From positions 1 through 15,193 of the forward strand of contig JBCCSZ010000194.1 in the NCBI GenBank assembly GCA_039199225.1: a stretch of 15,193 nt of DNA. Reading direction: 5' to 3'. This DNA comes from JBCCSZ01 sp039199225 (lineage in GTDB: Bacteria; Bacteroidota; Bacteroidia; Chitinophagales; Saprospiraceae). A program made the translations under genes and the position numbers. The notes below the pieces were generated by a model that saw only the letters and a program-made list of their open reading frames with translations, made no database searches and was not told the origin of the DNA. This document shows, in pieces, positions 14,203 through 15,193 of the stretch. The first letter of the stretch is position 1, and every line of letters begins with the position of its first letter.

Positions 14203-15193
14203 GTGAAATCCCCTCTCCTCCTGCTGTGCCTATTGATGTTGAATGCTTTCCTGCCAGCGCAGGACCTACACTTCGAGCATCCCAATGTTCCCTCCAATTT
14301 GCTCAGAAACCGCATCAACGACCTGATGCAAGACCAGCAAGGATTCATTTGGATTGCAACAACCAACGGACTGGGACGCTATGATGGTGAAAAGATACTG
14401 GAATTCCACCACCACCAAAACGATACAACCAGCATCAGCGATGAGTATGTCACTTGTCTGACCGAAGACCAAAAAGGCAACATCTGGATCGGTACCCGTC
14501 GCGGATTGAATCTTTACGACCCCCAAACTGCGACCATTCGATCCTATGATCTGACAACGGAGGGCGATCCACTGGAAACACAGAAAATCCAATCCGTACT
14601 AGAAGACCACAGGGGCTATATCTGGGTGGGGACCTATGGTGGACTTTTTCGTTTGCAGCCCGCACAGCAGCAATGCCTTTATTTCAACAATGATTCTACC
14701 CGACATCTGCGCCCCCTATCGCACAACAACATCTACGACATCATCGAAGATGCCCAGCACCGCCTTTGGCTTGGAACCATCGGTGGGATCAGCTATTGCG
14801 AGAACAACGACTCTTTTCATTTTACCAATATCCTATACGACCCCGTCTCGCCCAACGGCCTCGATGGCGACCGTTTTTTCCGCCTAGTCGAACTGCCCAA
14901 CGGGCAACTATGGGCAGGCGGTCACGATGGTCTATTCCAGCTCATCGAAAAGGACGGCCTCCAATTTATCCGCCATCAACACCAAGCCGACCAGCCAAAT
15001 AGCTTATCCTATAACTTCATAGAAGACATACAAGTCGATGGAAATGGCAAGTTTTGGATCGGCACCTACAAAGGTGGCCTAAACGAAGTGTTGCTGCCCG
15101 AAACGCCGGGCGACAGCCTCCAATTTATCCACCACCGAAGCAATCCTTCCGTCCCGTCTAGTATCAGCAGCGATCGCGTCAGGGCTGTTCTCA
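14203..15193 (+). CDS. Two-component propeller sensor, N-terminal part, cut by the window edge
   Basis: A frame of 330 complete codons runs open to the window end from GTG at 14203. There is no ATG between the upstream in-frame stop and this GTG, which gives a good signal peptide (MKSPLLLLCLLMLNAFLPA, cleaved before Gln20). An ATG at codon 12 would destroy that signal. After it come at least six propeller blades. Each holds a D-x-x-G-x-(I/L/F)-W-(I/L/V)-G-T-x-x-G-L pattern, for instance NGFIWIATTNGL-like in blade 1, GNIWIGTRRGLNLYD, GYIWVGTYGGLFRL, HRLWLGTIGGI, GQLWAGGHDGL and GKFWIGTYKGGLNEV. In Bacteroidota such periplasmic propellers precede a membrane helix and a histidine kinase, often a hybrid sensor or a diguanylate cyclase; that part lies outside the window. 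It starts 99 bases after the exporter and may sense the exported peptide or a nutrient. Confidence 0.88.
   Translation, partial: MKSPLLLLCLLMLNAFLPAQDLHFEHPNVPSNLLRNRINDLMQDQQGFIWIATTNGLGRYDGEKILEFHHHQNDTTSISDEYVTCLTEDQKGNIWIGTRRGLNLYDPQTATIRSYDLTTEGDPLETQKIQSVLEDHRGYIWVGTYGGLFRLQPAQQQCLYFNNDSTRHLRPLSHNNIYDIIEDAQHRLWLGTIGGISYCENNDSFHFTNILYDPVSPNGLDGDRFFRLVELPNGQLWAGGHDGLFQLIEKDGLQFIRHQHQADQPNSLSYNFIEDIQVDGNGKFWIGTYKGGLNEVLLPETPGDSLQFIHHRSNPSVPSSISSDRVRAVL

Overview
The window looks like chromosomal DNA from a Bacteroidota bacterium. The signs are a decayed gene ending in a type IX secretion (T9SS) C-terminal sorting domain, a large outer-membrane beta-barrel protein with a carboxypeptidase-regulatory-like N-terminus, a two-component-propeller sensor of the kind common in this phylum, weak Shine-Dalgarno sequences, and promoter-like TAnnTTTG boxes. 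A Saprospiria or Cytophagia type of host is possible, but the sequence does not fix the family.

Layout. (a) 1-1096, minus strand: two closely spaced genes of unknown function, the second cut by the window edge. (b) 1460-3801, plus strand: gluconokinase, an AraC-type regulator, and a lipoprotein made of two SnoaL-like domains, closed by a strong hairpin terminator. (c) 3868-4747, minus strand: decayed reading frames, including a frameshifted T9SS sorting domain. (d) 4766-7168, plus strand: an 800-residue outer-membrane beta-barrel protein. (e) 7169-7593: a regulatory region with a CRP/FNR-like palindrome, a Bacteroidota-type -7 box and a predicted three-way-junction RNA. (f) 7594-14103, plus strand: a RiPP (ribosomally made, post-translationally modified peptide) cluster. 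(g) 14203 to the end: the N-terminal part of a propeller sensor, starting at GTG.

How the cluster appears to work. A 69-residue precursor with a double-glycine leader is followed by a radical SAM/SPASM maturase whose C-terminal cysteine motif resembles the cyclophane-forming FxsB/XyeB/GrrM group. Next come three tandem paralogs of a family I do not recognise, all with an H-x-D ... H pattern at identical spacing (93 residues), which suggests non-heme iron oxygenases. The last gene is an ABC exporter with an N-terminal C39 peptidase that would cut after Gly-Gly while exporting the product. A perfect 11-bp hairpin between the precursor and the maturase probably sets their expression ratio. The maturase plus three co-clustered candidate oxygenases is the part most likely to be undescribed. 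The function calls rest on motifs read by eye; no database search was possible.
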